Shown here piece after piece: positions 32,218 to 40,883 of a DNA stretch of 52,261 nt. The stretch spans positions 1 through 52,261 of the forward strand of contig CAJTSF010000014.1 in NCBI GenBank assembly GCA_910578985.1. The letters are read 5' to 3'. Each line of letters opens with the position of its first letter. The first letter of the stretch is position 1. The notes below the pieces were generated by a model. It worked only from the letters and a program-made list of their open reading frames with translations, was not told the origin of the DNA and searched no databases. Source of the DNA: an uncultured Odoribacter sp. (GTDB taxonomy: Bacteria; Bacteroidota; Bacteroidia; Bacteroidales; Marinifilaceae). The translations under genes were made by a program, and so were the position numbers.

Positions 32218-33288
32218 TTAAAAATCAAGGGTTAATTGCAACGGTTCCCGCAAGGTCTCCGGCTCCCCGACGGGGTTGGAGACGCTCAATCCCATCAGAC
32301 GGACACGATAGGCGGTAAGGCGGAAATCCTGCAAGAGGCGTTTCGCCAGGGGAAGGATGTCCTGCATGGTGCGCAGTTCACCGGGAACGCTGGCGCTGCG
32401 GGTGCGTTGGGTGAAGTCGTGGAACTTGATTTTCAAGGTCAGGGTGTGCCCGTGGAAAGCGGCTTTCCGCAAGCGGCGGATGAGCTCATCCGCAACATGC
32501 CACAGTTCTATCAACAACCCCGCGGGAGTGGTCAGGTCCTTTTCAAAGGTGTGCTCGCAGCCGACGGATTTCCGCACGCGCACGGGCTCCACCTCGCGTG
32601 TGTCTATCCCGCGGGCAAAGTCGTGGTACAGATTTCCCGCCTTCCCGAAATTGCGCGTGAGGAATTCCTGCGAGCAGCGTTTCAACTGGGCGCCCGTATG
32701 CACCCCGAGGGCGTGCATCTTGCGCGCCGTCACCTTGCCGATACCCCAAAAGGCTTCAATCGGAAGGCGGGCGATGAACGCCGCCGCGCGATCGGGGTGG
32801 ATGACATAGAGCCCGTCCGGCTTGCGGTAGTCCGAAGCAATCTTCGCAAGGAACTTATTGTAGGAGACACCGGCGGACGCCACTAGTCCCAATTGCTCCC
32901 GCACCTGCTGCTTGATGGCACGCGCGATATCCACCGCGAGGGGGATGCCCCGCTTGTTTTCCGTCACGTCCAAGAACGCCTCATCCAGCGCCAAAGGCTC
33001 GACCAGATCCGTATATTCATGGAAAATGGCATGAATCTGCCCCGACACCTCCTTGTAATGCTCCATCCGCCCGCGAACGAATATCAGGTCGGGACACAGT
33101 TTCAACGCTCTCATCGACGACATGGCAGAACGGACTCCGTAACGCCTTGCCTCATAACTGGCAGCCGCCACTACGCCTCTCTCCTCCGCCCTCCCGACCG
33201 CCAAGGGCTTGCCCCGGTACTCGGGATGGTCACGCTGCTCTACGGAAGCGTAAAAAGCATCCATGTCGATGTGAATGATTTTCCTCAC
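32218..33288 (-). CDS. dinB: DNA polymerase IV (Y family)
   Basis: This is a low-fidelity polymerase for translesion synthesis. The 356-residue protein has the catalytic IHIDMDAFYASVEQ (Asp8, Asp10) and LALDEAFLDVTENK (Asp-Glu pair near 104), the helix-hairpin-helix in AFWGIGKVTARKMHALG and the little-finger domain to the end. The last residues (LTLDF) resemble a beta-clamp binding tail. Its start codon abuts the stop codon of the glycosyltransferase gene. No LexA-type site was recognised. Confidence 0.95.
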   Translation of the reverse strand: MRKIIHIDMDAFYASVEQRDHPEYRGKPLAVGRAEERGVVAAASYEARRYGVRSAMSSMRALKLCPDLIFVRGRMEHYKEVSGQIHAIFHEYTDLVEPLALDEAFLDVTENKRGIPLAVDIARAIKQQVREQLGLVASAGVSYNKFLAKIASDYRKPDGLYVIHPDRAAAFIARLPIEAFWGIGKVTARKMHALGVHTGAQLKRCSQEFLTRNFGKAGNLYHDFARGIDTREVEPVRVRKSVGCEHTFEKDLTTPAGLLIELWHVADELIRRLRKAAFHGHTLTLKIKFHDFTQRTRSASVPGELRTMQDILPLAKRLLQDFRLTAYRVRLMGLSVSNPVGEPETLREPLQLTLDF

Positions 33289-34239
33289 CTACAACTCTTG
33301 CTCAATCAGATATACATTCCGGTCCGTTGCCGAACGGGAAACCAGTTCCGCCACAAAGCCAGCCAGAAACAGCTGGGTGCCGAGAATCATGGCGACCAAA
33401 GAGATATAGAAATAAGGATTGTTGGTCACCAAGCGTGCGGGGATGCCGTTCGAAAGGCAAATCAACTTGTCGATGCCTATCCAGGCGGCGGCGCAGAAAC
33501 CGATGACGAACAACAGCGTGCCCAACGCCCCGAATAGGTGCATGGGTTTCTTTGAAAAACGAGTGATGAAGGTGATGGAAAGCAGGTCGAGCATGCCGTT
33601 GATGAAACGGTTCATGCCGCCGAACTTGGTCACCCCGTACTGGCGGGCACGGTGCTGCACGACCTTCTCGCCGATGCGTTTGAAGCCTGCCTGCTTCGCC
33701 AGAATGGGAATGTAGCGGTGCATCTCGCCGTAAACCTCGATATTCTTCACCACTTCGTTCTTGTACGCTTTCAGCCCGCAATTGAAATCGTGCAGGCGGA
33801 TGCCCGAAAAGCGGCGGGCGGTGGCGTTGAAGAGTTTCGTGGGAATCGTCTTGGAGAGAGGGTCGTAGCGTTTCTTCTTCCATCCGGAGACCATATCGTA
33901 ATCCTCTTCCGTAATCATGCGGAACAGGGCGGGAATCTCGTCGGGGCTGTCCTGCATGTCGGCATCCATGGTGATGACCACCGTGCCCTGCGTCGCCTGG
34001 AAACCGCAATGCAACGCCGCCGCCTTACCGTAATTGCGGCGGAACTTGATGCCGTGGACGGCGGGATTCCGGCGGGCATTTTCCTCGATGACCGCCCAGG
34101 AGCGGTCCTTGCTGCCGTCATCCACGAGAATGACTTCGTAAACATAACCGTTCTCCTCCATGACACGCTCTATCCACGCTATCAATTCGGGGAGCGACTC
34201 GTCTTCGTTGTACAATGGGATGACTACTGATATATCCAT
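33289..34239 (-). CDS. Family 2 glycosyltransferase, DPM1/GtrB-like
   Basis: The 316-residue protein has a GT-A domain with ISVVIPLYNEDESLP, ILVDDGSKDRSW and the metal-binding DADMQDSP, followed by FNCGLKAYKNEVV. Two C-terminal membrane segments (about 235-260 and 272-300) anchor it. This build fits polyprenyl-phosphate sugar transferases (GtrB, DPM1, ArnC-like), which load a sugar onto undecaprenyl phosphate for transfer across the membrane. The sugar is unknown. It sits between the DUF4199 gene (25 bp) and dinB (0 bp). Confidence 0.92.
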   Translation of the reverse strand: MDISVVIPLYNEDESLPELIAWIERVMEENGYVYEVILVDDGSKDRSWAVIEENARRNPAVHGIKFRRNYGKAAALHCGFQATQGTVVITMDADMQDSPDEIPALFRMITEEDYDMVSGWKKKRYDPLSKTIPTKLFNATARRFSGIRLHDFNCGLKAYKNEVVKNIEVYGEMHRYIPILAKQAGFKRIGEKVVQHRARQYGVTKFGGMNRFINGMLDLLSITFITRFSKKPMHLFGALGTLLFVIGFCAAAWIGIDKLICLSNGIPARLVTNNPYFYISLVAMILGTQLFLAGFVAELVSRSATDRNVYLIEQEL

Positions 34240-34264
34240 GGCATATTGAATTTATTCGTTACAC

Positions 34265-34795
34265 TCAAGCGGCAGGCAGGTTCTCCGGACGTTGCCTACG
34301 GAGGATGCCGGCAATAAACAGGGAAAAGATGAATCCGGAAAGACACTTGCTGACCGTCTCCGAGAAAGCGATGAAAAGAGGGGAAACGAATCGCCGCATC
34401 ATCTCCTTCACGGTATCGAGCACGGGAGTGCCTTTATACGCTTCATCCAGGAAAAGCTCGATGGTCGCCAAATATTGCTCCTGCAACTCCGGCGAACGGC
34501 CGTAAAGGGTGTACAGGAATATCCCGTACAGCAGCGACCCCACCGCCACGATATACACACATGCCCCGAGCGCCAAAGGATAATCGATATACCCCTCTAA
34601 GCATTCCTCCCGATATTTACGCACTCCGATGAAAACGCCGGCAACAGTGAGCAACAGAAAGACATTGCCGAGTTGAGGATTGAAGCCGACGGGCTTGCCC
34701 GCCCGGTAAAAAACGAAAACCGCCAGGATGAAACTGAGCCCGACGATAACGCCGAAAAGCGTATTCCGCGCGATGAACGTATTTTCCTTTCTCAT
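34265..34795 (-). CDS. DUF4199 membrane protein
   Basis: The 176-residue protein has about four membrane segments (17-30, 45-60, 75-100, 150-165) and matches the DUF4199 pattern of Bacteroidota (YREECLEGYIDYPLALG near the second loop). It has no known function. In many Bacteroidales a DUF4199 gene lies directly upstream of a GT2 gene, as here, so the two may act together in envelope building; this is inference from context. Confidence 0.88.
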   Translation of the reverse strand: MRKENTFIARNTLFGVIVGLSFILAVFVFYRAGKPVGFNPQLGNVFLLLTVAGVFIGVRKYREECLEGYIDYPLALGACVYIVAVGSLLYGIFLYTLYGRSPELQEQYLATIELFLDEAYKGTPVLDTVKEMMRRFVSPLFIAFSETVSKCLSGFIFSLFIAGILRRQRPENLPAA

Positions 34796-34799
34796 GGCA

Positions 34800-35762
34800 T
34801 CAGAACAGGGGGGCTTTTTTCCGCAGGTATATCTTTTCCCCTTCGTTCAGCTGCGTTTCCGGCGAGAGGTAATTGTTCCGGCACAAATTCTTCAGGCGGA
34901 CACCGTATTGCTGGGAAATGCCGTACAAGTCGTCACCCGGCTTCACCCGGTGGAACTCATAGCCGCGCGCGGCACGCGACTTCTTGCGCTTCAGGTAAAC
35001 CATCTGTCCCACGGGCAAGGCGGCATCCGAGCGGTCATTGTACTGCATCAGCCTCTTCACCTTGATGCCGTAATAATCGGCAATCTTGGCATAACTGTCG
35101 CCCGCACGGGCTTCGATGCAGAGGATGCCGTTGCGCATCTCCTCGCGCTTGCGATAGCCGCTCTCCTCATGCCCGTGGTGTCCGTGCCCGTGCCCGCGCA
35201 CCGGCTTCAACTCCATGGACAACTCCCCTCCCCCGCCCACGGGATGCTTGATGTAGCGGTCATACTGGTGCAAGCGTTCTTCCTCGATGATTCTGATGAG
35301 CAAATCGGCATACTTGGGATTCGTGGCATATCCCGCCGCCTTCAACCCGCGCGCCCATGCCTTGTAGTCCGTGCTCTTCAGGCGGAACAGCCCGGCATAG
35401 CGGGGGCGGGAAAGAAGAAACTCGCTATGGTCGATCCAGGACTGCTCGGGATGCTTGTACTTGCGGAAACACTCGTCCTTGGCGTCATCGTCCATGGTAT
35501 AAGTGTCCCCCGTCCAGTCATGGCACTTGATGCCGAAATGATTGTTCGCCTTGCGTGCCAACTCGGATTCGCCGCAGGCGGATTCGAGGATTCCCTGCGC
35601 CAGGGTTATGCTGGCGGGGATGCCGGTGCGTTCCATTTCACGGATGGCGATATGCTTGTACTGTTGTACGAACTCCCGCCGCGACTGGGCGTAAGAAAGA
35701 CTGCTCAAAGCAAGGAGCACACTGGCAAACAGCACATTAAAAATAATTCTTCGATTTTTCAT
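34800..35762 (-). CDS. Secreted N-acetylglucosaminidase with two LysM domains
   Basis: The 320-residue protein has a signal peptide (cut near SSLSYAQ, residue 26), a glucosaminidase (GH73-like) domain (about 28-165; catalytic Glu60 in ITLAQGILESACGES, HFGIKCHDW, WIDHSEFL) and two LysM domains at the C-terminus (about 215-262 and 270-316). It should cut GlcNAc-MurNAc bonds in peptidoglycan in the periplasm. A His/Gly-rich linker (RGHGHGHHGHEESGY) joins the parts and may bind metal. It ends 4 bp before the DUF4199 gene and heads the string of genes down to the MATE exporter. Confidence 0.93.
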   Translation of the reverse strand: MKNRRIIFNVLFASVLLALSSLSYAQSRREFVQQYKHIAIREMERTGIPASITLAQGILESACGESELARKANNHFGIKCHDWTGDTYTMDDDAKDECFRKYKHPEQSWIDHSEFLLSRPRYAGLFRLKSTDYKAWARGLKAAGYATNPKYADLLIRIIEEERLHQYDRYIKHPVGGGGELSMELKPVRGHGHGHHGHEESGYRKREEMRNGILCIEARAGDSYAKIADYYGIKVKRLMQYNDRSDAALPVGQMVYLKRKKSRAARGYEFHRVKPGDDLYGISQQYGVRLKNLCRNNYLSPETQLNEGEKIYLRKKAPLF

Positions 35763-35826
35763 GTTTTACTTTCCGATTATCACTTCTTCATCTATCTTAG
35801 GGGTGTAAAATTACAAAAAAAACGTC

Positions 35827-36306
35827 ATGGAGAAAAGAGAAGTGAACATAGATTATTTTGTTTGCCGGAACAGCTTTCCCGAAGGCTACGAATCCCTATG
35901 CCGCGCTGCCATAGAGGCATCCAGAAAAGCCTACTGCGTTTACTCCGGCTTTGCCGTGGGGGCTGCCCTCCTGCTGGACGACGGCACGGTCATCACCGGC
36001 AGCAACCAGGAGAACGCCGCCTACCCCAGCGGCATGTGCGCGGAACGCACCGCACTGTTCCATGCAGGGGCGCAACACCCCGGGCGAAGCGTCAAAGCCC
36101 TTGCCATCGCCGCCTGCCGGGACGGCATCCCGCGCGAAGAGCCCGTCGCCCCCTGCGGTGCCTGCCGGCAAGTCATGGCGGAAACCATCAAACGCCACCG
36201 CCGGGACTTCGACCTCATCCTGATAGGCAACCGCGAAAGCCTCCTCGTCAAAGCCTCCGCCCTCCTCCCCTTTACCTTCACCCTCCCCGACACAAAGAAC
36301 GCATGA
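35827..36306 (+). CDS. cdd: Cytidine deaminase
   Basis: It converts cytidine and deoxycytidine to uridine forms in pyrimidine salvage. The 159-residue protein has the zinc site of the family: CAERTA (Cys71 ligand, Glu73 proton shuttle) and PCGACRQ (Cys110, Cys113), plus substrate residues in YSGFAVGAALL and GSNQENAAYPSG. It belongs to the tetrameric one-zinc-per-subunit group. Its stop codon overlaps the next start (ATGA). Confidence 0.95.
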   Translation: MEKREVNIDYFVCRNSFPEGYESLCRAAIEASRKAYCVYSGFAVGAALLLDDGTVITGSNQENAAYPSGMCAERTALFHAGAQHPGRSVKALAIAACRDGIPREEPVAPCGACRQVMAETIKRHRRDFDLILIGNRESLLVKASALLPFTFTLPDTKNA

Positions 36307-36770
36307 ACTGGCACATCGAACCCGTCACGAAAAACAAAAAGGCATACCTCAACTTACTGCTCCTCGCAGACGAATCGGAAGCCATGATTGACCGCTATCT
36401 GGAAAGAGGCGAAATGTTCGTCGCCACGGCGGGCGGCGAAACCGTCGCCGCATGTGTCGTGACGGACGAAGGGAACGCCCTGTGCGAACTGAAAAACCTG
36501 GCGGTCCGCCCCGACCGCCGGCGCCAAGGCTGCGGGAGCAGGCTGGTGCAATGGCTGTGCGCGCACTATCGGGAAAAATTCCGCGAAATGCAAGTGGGAA
36601 CGGGAGACAGCCCCCTGACCGTCCCTTTCTATGAAAAATGCGGATTCACCTACTCCCACCGCATCCCCGACTTCTTCCTCCGCCACTATCCCCACCCCAT
36701 CCTGGAAGCCGGGCGGCAACTGACCGACATGGTCTATCTGAAAAAGAAGCTCTCCGCCTCCCGGACCTAA
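36303..36770 (+). CDS. GNAT-family N-acetyltransferase
   Basis: The 155-residue protein has the acetyl-CoA-binding motif A LAVRPDRRRQGCGSRLVQWL and the motif B segment VPFYEKCGFTYSHRI. The start overlaps the cdd stop by 4 bp, so the two are translationally coupled. A longer open frame runs in from far upstream but has no sense before this ATG. The substrate is unknown. Its stop codon overlaps that of the convergent GNAT gene. Confidence 0.9.
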   Translation: MNWHIEPVTKNKKAYLNLLLLADESEAMIDRYLERGEMFVATAGGETVAACVVTDEGNALCELKNLAVRPDRRRQGCGSRLVQWLCAHYREKFREMQVGTGDSPLTVPFYEKCGFTYSHRIPDFFLRHYPHPILEAGRQLTDMVYLKKKLSASRT

Positions 36771-37303
36771 TTATTCTTCCAGTCGTCCGCCAGCACCTGG
36801 AAATAAATCACATCCTCCCAGTCGCTGCCCCGTTTCAGCCACTGCTTGCGGTAGCCCGTTTGCGTGAAACCCAGGGACTCGAACAGCTTCCGGCTCGCGA
36901 TATTGCAACTCGGCACGCTGGAGTACACCTGATGCAACCCCAACACCTCAAAACAATAATCCAGCGTCAGCTTGATGGCGGAGGAGGCATACCCCTGCTT
37001 GCGGTTCTCCGCATTATGAATCATGATGCCCAGCCCGGCACGCTGATGATAAGGGTCGAAATCATACAGGTCCACCAACCCGAGCGGCTCCCTGTCCGAC
37101 AGACGTGCAATCATCAGACGCAACTGCTTGCTGCTGTAAATATCCTCGTGCGCGTGGTCCACATACTTCTTCAGCGTGAAATGCGAAAACGGCGTCAGCG
37201 TATCGCTCACGTCCCATAAGTCCATGTTATTCTCCCATTTATAGAGATACTCCAGGTCCTCCGGTTCCAACGCCCGGATTAAAATGTTCTCATCGTTCAT
37301 CAT
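36767..37303 (-). CDS. SpeG-like GNAT N-acetyltransferase
   Basis: From MMNDENILIRALEPEDLEYL the protein has 178 residues. It has the SpeG/RimJ-type layout: YKWENNMDLWDVSD, GLVDLYDFDPYHQRAGLGI, the acetyl-CoA loop RKQGYASSAIKLTL and NIASRKLFESLGFTQTGYRKQW. Polyamine N-acetylation is the role of the nearest known relatives, but the substrate is not certain. The frame stays open upstream to 37612 over the divergent miaA start; that part is antisense to miaA and is not coding. A -7 element (37346-37353) precedes the gene. Confidence 0.88.
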   Translation of the reverse strand: MMNDENILIRALEPEDLEYLYKWENNMDLWDVSDTLTPFSHFTLKKYVDHAHEDIYSSKQLRLMIARLSDREPLGLVDLYDFDPYHQRAGLGIMIHNAENRKQGYASSAIKLTLDYCFEVLGLHQVYSSVPSCNIASRKLFESLGFTQTGYRKQWLKRGSDWEDVIYFQVLADDWKNN

Positions 37304-37345
37304 AAGAGTCAATCTTTTTACTCGGTTGTTGTTTTTATCTATGGA

Positions 37346-37353
37346 CAAAGATA
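37346..37353 (-). promoter_or_regulatory. -7 element before the SpeG-like gene
   Basis: TATCTTTG matches TAnnTTTG and gives a leader of about 36 nt to the ATG at 37303. It lies back to back with the miaA element in a 109-bp gap. No -33 TTTG at the expected distance. Confidence 0.4.
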
Positions 37354-37375
37354 ATTTTTTCTTCTGAATTTTCAC

Positions 37376-37383
37376 TACATTTG
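37376..37383 (+). promoter_or_regulatory. -7 element before miaA
   Basis: TACATTTG matches TAnnTTTG and gives a leader of about 25 nt to the ATG at 37413. No -33 TTTG at the expected distance. Confidence 0.4.
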
Positions 37384-37412
37384 TTTCATGGAATAAACAC
37401 ACAAAAACACCC

Positions 37413-38330
37413 ATGTACAATCTCCTCGCCGTCATCGGTCCCACCGCCAGCGGGAAAACCAACCTCGCCGTACATCTCGCCCGCGCCCTCCGGGGGGAAA
37501 TCATCAGCGCGGACTCGCGCCAGGTGTACCGGGGCATGGACATCGGCACCGGCAAAGACCTCGACGAATACCGCATCGACGGGCAAACCGTCCCCTGCCA
37601 CCTCATCGACATAGTCGATGCAGGCTACAAATACAACGTGTTCGAATACCAGGCGGACTTCCTCAACGCCTGGGAAGACTGCCGCCGGCGGGGCGCCGTC
37701 CCCGTGCTATGCGGGGGGAGCGGGCTCTACGTGGAAGCCGTCCTGAAAGGCTACCGCCTGCTCGCCGTCCCCGTCAATGAAACGCTGCGAGCCTCTCTCG
37801 CCGGGCTTACCCTCCCCGAACTGGCGGCCCGCCTCGCCACCTATAAAAAACTGCACAACACCACTGAAATAGACACCCCCAAACGGGCGGTGCGCGCCAT
37901 CGAAATAGAAGAATATTACCGCACCCATCCCCGCGAAGAAAAAGAATACCCCACCCTCACCCCCCTCATCATCGGCGTGGACGTCAGCCGCGAAGTGCGG
38001 CGCGAAAGAATCACCCGCCGGCTCCACGAACGCCTCGGGAACGGCATGGTCGAAGAAGTACGGCGACTCCTCGCAGAAGGCATCCCCCCCGAAGACCTGA
38101 TTTACTACGGGCTGGAATACAAATACCTCACCCTCTACCTCACCGGCAGGCTCTCCTACGAAGATATGGTCTCCCAACTGAACACCGCCATCCACCAATT
38201 CGCCAAACGGCAGATGACCTGGTTCCGCAAAATGGAACGCGAAGGCTTCGACATCCGCTGGATAGACGCGGGCATGCCGCTGGAAGAACGCATCGGGCAG
38301 GTGCTGTCCTGGTGGAACGGACACCCGTGA
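37413..38330 (+). CDS. miaA: tRNA dimethylallyltransferase
   Basis: It adds the dimethylallyl group to A37 of tRNAs that read UNN codons. The 305-residue protein has the P-loop GPTASGKT (9-16), SADSRQVYRGMDIGTGK, the CGGSGLYVEAVL segment and the C-terminal tRNA-binding part (QFAKRQMTWFRKM). All match MiaA at its usual length (about 300). Its stop codon is directly next to the stop of the convergent HEAT-like gene, with no base between. Confidence 0.96.
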   Translation: MYNLLAVIGPTASGKTNLAVHLARALRGEIISADSRQVYRGMDIGTGKDLDEYRIDGQTVPCHLIDIVDAGYKYNVFEYQADFLNAWEDCRRRGAVPVLCGGSGLYVEAVLKGYRLLAVPVNETLRASLAGLTLPELAARLATYKKLHNTTEIDTPKRAVRAIEIEEYYRTHPREEKEYPTLTPLIIGVDVSREVRRERITRRLHERLGNGMVEEVRRLLAEGIPPEDLIYYGLEYKYLTLYLTGRLSYEDMVSQLNTAIHQFAKRQMTWFRKMEREGFDIRWIDAGMPLEERIGQVLSWWNGHP

Positions 38331-38828
38331 TTACTCCTCTCCGCACTCCATCTCCCCGTAGATATTCTCCACCAGGAAACGCTTCTCCTCCGGAAAACCG
38401 TGAATCACGCCGTGCAGACGCTCCCGCTGCTCCGCGCTCAAATGGTGCACCATGTTCTCAATCACCGTCGACGCCTCGAACGCCACCGCAAACTCCCCCT
38501 CCTCCAACAACCGCAGAAACACCTCCAAATACGCCGAATAATCCAACGCCGACTCCCACACGACACGCATCAACGCACACCTCTCCCCCTCATCCCGCGA
38601 CGCCTCCAGCCGCTCCATCAGCAACGCCCGAAAACGGCTGTCCCTGACATCCGCCAACAAATTGCAAACCGTCGTCGCCAGCCTCCCTTCCCCCAACTCC
38701 CCCAGACACCCCAGCAACGCCGCCGCCACCTCCAGATCCCCCTTCTCCCGCACCTCGCGCACCGCCGCCTCGACCACCTCCGGCTCCCCGCTCCTGAGCC
38801 TCCCGACAATCTCCGCATTATTCTCCAT
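38331..38828 (-). CDS. HEAT-repeat-like helical protein, unknown function
   Basis: From MENNAEIVGRL the protein has 165 residues, nearly all helical, with repeating Leu/Ala pairs typical of HEAT repeats (LEVAAALLGCLGELGEG, LATTVCNLLADVRDSRFR, LMERLEASRDEGERCALM). A hydrophilic C-terminus ends GEMECGEE. It has no signal peptide or enzyme motif. The start overlaps the xerD stop by 11 bp, so it is probably coupled to xerD; an upstream start at 38852 would overlap further. It is probably a scaffold or binding protein. Confidence 0.75.
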   Translation of the reverse strand: MENNAEIVGRLRSGEPEVVEAAVREVREKGDLEVAAALLGCLGELGEGRLATTVCNLLADVRDSRFRALLMERLEASRDEGERCALMRVVWESALDYSAYLEVFLRLLEEGEFAVAFEASTVIENMVHHLSAEQRERLHGVIHGFPEEKRFLVENIYGEMECGEE

Positions 38829-39762
38829 CCCCGGCCTCCTTTCCTTCCTCACGCCCCTGATGCTTCGAGCGCGGATGGCACCTCTCCATCGTCTCCTTCA
38901 GGAACTGGTCGTCCAGATGCGTATAAATCTCCGTCGTCAGGATGGACTCATGCCCCAGCATATCCTGCACCGCCCTCAAATCCGCGCCTCCTCCCACCAG
39001 ATGCGAAGCAAAAGAATGGCGGAACGTATGCGGCGAAATATTCTTCCGGATGCCCGCCCGCAACGCCAGGCTCTTGATGATGTTGAACACCATCACCCGC
39101 GACAACGCCCCTCCCCTCTTGTTCAGGAAAAGCACATCCTCCGCTCCCGGGGCAACCTCCAGATAGTTCCGGTACGCCTTCAGATACTCCTTCACCTCCT
39201 CCTTCGCCCGGTCACTCATCGGAATCAACCGCTCCTTGTTCCCCTTCCCTTCCACCTTCACGATATTCTTCCGGAAATTGATGTTCGACAACTTCAGCGA
39301 CACCAGTTCCGACACCCTCAGTCCGCAAGAGTACAACATCTCGAGCATCGCCCTGTTCCGCCGTCCCTCCGGCTTGAACATCTCCACCGCATCCAGCATC
39401 GCGTCGATTTCCTCCACCGTCAGCACATTCGGGAGCTTCCTCCCGATTTTGGGCGTCTCCAGCAACCGCGTCGGATTGCGTTCCAACTGCCCGTCGAACA
39501 CCAGATACTTGAAAAACGAACGGATGCTCGACACACTCCGCGCCTGCGTGCGGCTCGTCACCCCCAGGCGGTTCACGTGCATGAAATAAGTCTTCAACAC
39601 ATCATACGTCACCTTCTCCGGCGTGTCGATGTGGTGGCACTCCGCGCAATAAGTCTCCAATTTCCGGATGTCATTCAAATACGCCCCCACCGAATTGGCG
39701 GAAAGCGACTTCTCCAAAATCAAAAAAGTCTTGTAACTCTCTACTGCATGATCCCACGTCAT
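38818..39762 (-). CDS. xerD: Tyrosine recombinase XerD
   Basis: It resolves chromosome dimers at dif together with XerC. The 314-residue protein has the N-terminal SAM-like core-binding domain (YKTFLILEKSLSANSVGAYLND) and the catalytic domain with the Arg in SCGLRVSEL, the HxxR in HTFRHSFASHL, LGHESILTTEIYTH and the nucleophilic Tyr. The length and the position among housekeeping genes (aroQ divergent) fit the chromosomal XerD and not a mobile-element integrase. The C-terminus has a charged tail of about 20 residues beyond the usual end. Confidence 0.93.
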   Translation of the reverse strand: MTWDHAVESYKTFLILEKSLSANSVGAYLNDIRKLETYCAECHHIDTPEKVTYDVLKTYFMHVNRLGVTSRTQARSVSSIRSFFKYLVFDGQLERNPTRLLETPKIGRKLPNVLTVEEIDAMLDAVEMFKPEGRRNRAMLEMLYSCGLRVSELVSLKLSNINFRKNIVKVEGKGNKERLIPMSDRAKEEVKEYLKAYRNYLEVAPGAEDVLFLNKRGGALSRVMVFNIIKSLALRAGIRKNISPHTFRHSFASHLVGGGADLRAVQDMLGHESILTTEIYTHLDDQFLKETMERCHPRSKHQGREEGKEAGDGE

Positions 39763-39815
39763 TCCAATCTAATTTTAATTCATCAAAATATAACCATAAA
39801 ATCCACTCAAATCAC

Positions 39816-39823
39816 TAATTTTG
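39816..39823 (+). promoter_or_regulatory. -7 element before aroQ
   Basis: TAATTTTG matches TAnnTTTG and gives a leader of about 25 nt to the ATG at 39854. No clear -33 element. For xerD on the other strand only an imperfect TATATTTTG (39784-39792) is seen. Confidence 0.4.
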
Positions 39824-39853
39824 CCCCATCCGAAAACCTCATAACACAACCCT

Positions 39854-40276
39854 ATGCGAATACTTATACTCAACGGCCCCAACCTCAACCTCCTGGGCAC
39901 CCGGGAACCCTCCGTCTACGGCACCCGCTCCTTCGACGACTGCCTCCGCGAGCTCCGCGTCAAACACCCCTCCGCCTCCATCGACCACTTCCAGTCCAAC
40001 CTCGAAGGCGAACTCATCGACCGCATCCACTCCGCCCCCGGCAACTATGACGGCATCATCCTCAACGCCGGCGGCTACACCCACACCTCCGTCGCCATCG
40101 CCGACGCCGTCGCCGCCATCCCCGTCCCCGTCGTCGAAGTCCACCTCTCCAACCTCGCCCGCCGCGAGCCTTTCCGCCACACCTCACTCCTCACCCCCGT
40201 CTGCCGCGGCGCCATCCTCGGCTTCGGACTTGAATCCTACGAACTCGCCCTCCTGCACTTCCTCCTCCAATCCTGA
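39854..40276 (+). CDS. aroQ: Type II 3-dehydroquinate dehydratase
   Basis: It dehydrates 3-dehydroquinate in the shikimate pathway. The 140-residue protein has ILNGPNLNLLGTREPSVYG (catalytic Tyr near 24 in the flexible loop), SNLEGELIDRIH, the ILNAGGYTHTSVAIADA segment and VEVHLSNLARREPFR with the active-site His. The family forms dodecamers. The UDG-like gene begins 6 bp after it. Confidence 0.96.
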   Translation: MRILILNGPNLNLLGTREPSVYGTRSFDDCLRELRVKHPSASIDHFQSNLEGELIDRIHSAPGNYDGIILNAGGYTHTSVAIADAVAAIPVPVVEVHLSNLARREPFRHTSLLTPVCRGAILGFGLESYELALLHFLLQS

Positions 40277-40282
40277 CAAGCC

Positions 40283-40855
40283 ATGACCGAACGACATCTG
40301 CTCCCGCCCTTCCTCCCCGCCGACACCCGCGTCCTCATGCTCGGCAGCTTCCCACCCCCGCGCGCACGCTGGAAAATGGACTTCTACTACCCCAATTTCC
40401 AGAACGACATGTGGCGTATCTTCGGGCTCGTCTTCTTCCGGGACAAAGACCACTTCCTCACCGACACCCGCGACGCTTTCCACGAAGAACGCCTCCGCTC
40501 CTTCCTCTCCGCAAAGGGCATCGCTCTCTCCGACACCGCCCTTGAAGTCCGCCGCCTGCGCGGCAACGCCTCCGACAAATTCCTGGAAATCATCACCCCC
40601 ATCGACCTCGAAGCCACCCTCCGCCGGCTCCCCCTCTGCACCGCCGTCGTCACCACCGGACAAAAAGCCACCGACACCCTCCTCTCCCTCATCTCCGCCG
40701 ACGCTCCCGCCGTCGGGGACTCCACCCCCTTCACCCTCCTCGACCGCCCCATGCGCTTCTACCGCATGCCCTCCTCCTCCCGCGCCTACCCCAAACCCCT
40801 CCCCGAGAAAGCCGCCGCCTACCGCCGCATGTTCGAAGAACTCCACCTGCTATGA
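40283..40855 (+). CDS. Uracil-DNA glycosylase superfamily protein
   Basis: The 190-residue protein resembles the MUG/SMUG-like branch: the motif 1 region LMLGSFPPPRARW, YYPNFQNDMWRIFGLVFF, TDTRDAFHEERLRSFL with a small-molecule-like pocket, VVTTGQKATDTLL and the closing PSSSRAYPKPL, matching the family's S-S-R/P motif. It should be a DNA repair glycosylase or a relative of unknown substrate. The two-residue catalytic motif differs from classic UDG (GxDPYH), so uracil removal is inferred. It lies 6 bp after aroQ. Confidence 0.85.
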   Translation: MTERHLLPPFLPADTRVLMLGSFPPPRARWKMDFYYPNFQNDMWRIFGLVFFRDKDHFLTDTRDAFHEERLRSFLSAKGIALSDTALEVRRLRGNASDKFLEIITPIDLEATLRRLPLCTAVVTTGQKATDTLLSLISADAPAVGDSTPFTLLDRPMRFYRMPSSSRAYPKPLPEKAAAYRRMFEELHLL

Positions 40856-40883
40856 AACCCTCCGCCAAGGAGCGCCCCACTCA

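Noticed and set aside
35162..35220. The His-rich linker as a separate metallochaperone
   Set aside because: It is in frame within the glucosaminidase gene between two clear domains; reported only as an unusual linker.
34728..36302. Plus-strand frame running from inside DUF4199 to the GNAT gene
   Set aside because: Only the last 155 codons (from 36303) make sense as a GNAT protein; the rest is antisense to the glucosaminidase gene or out of frame with cdd.
38818..39762. XerD as the integrase of a mobile element
   Set aside because: Length, motifs and housekeeping neighbours fit the chromosomal recombinase; no att-like repeats, tRNA gene or mobilisation genes are near.
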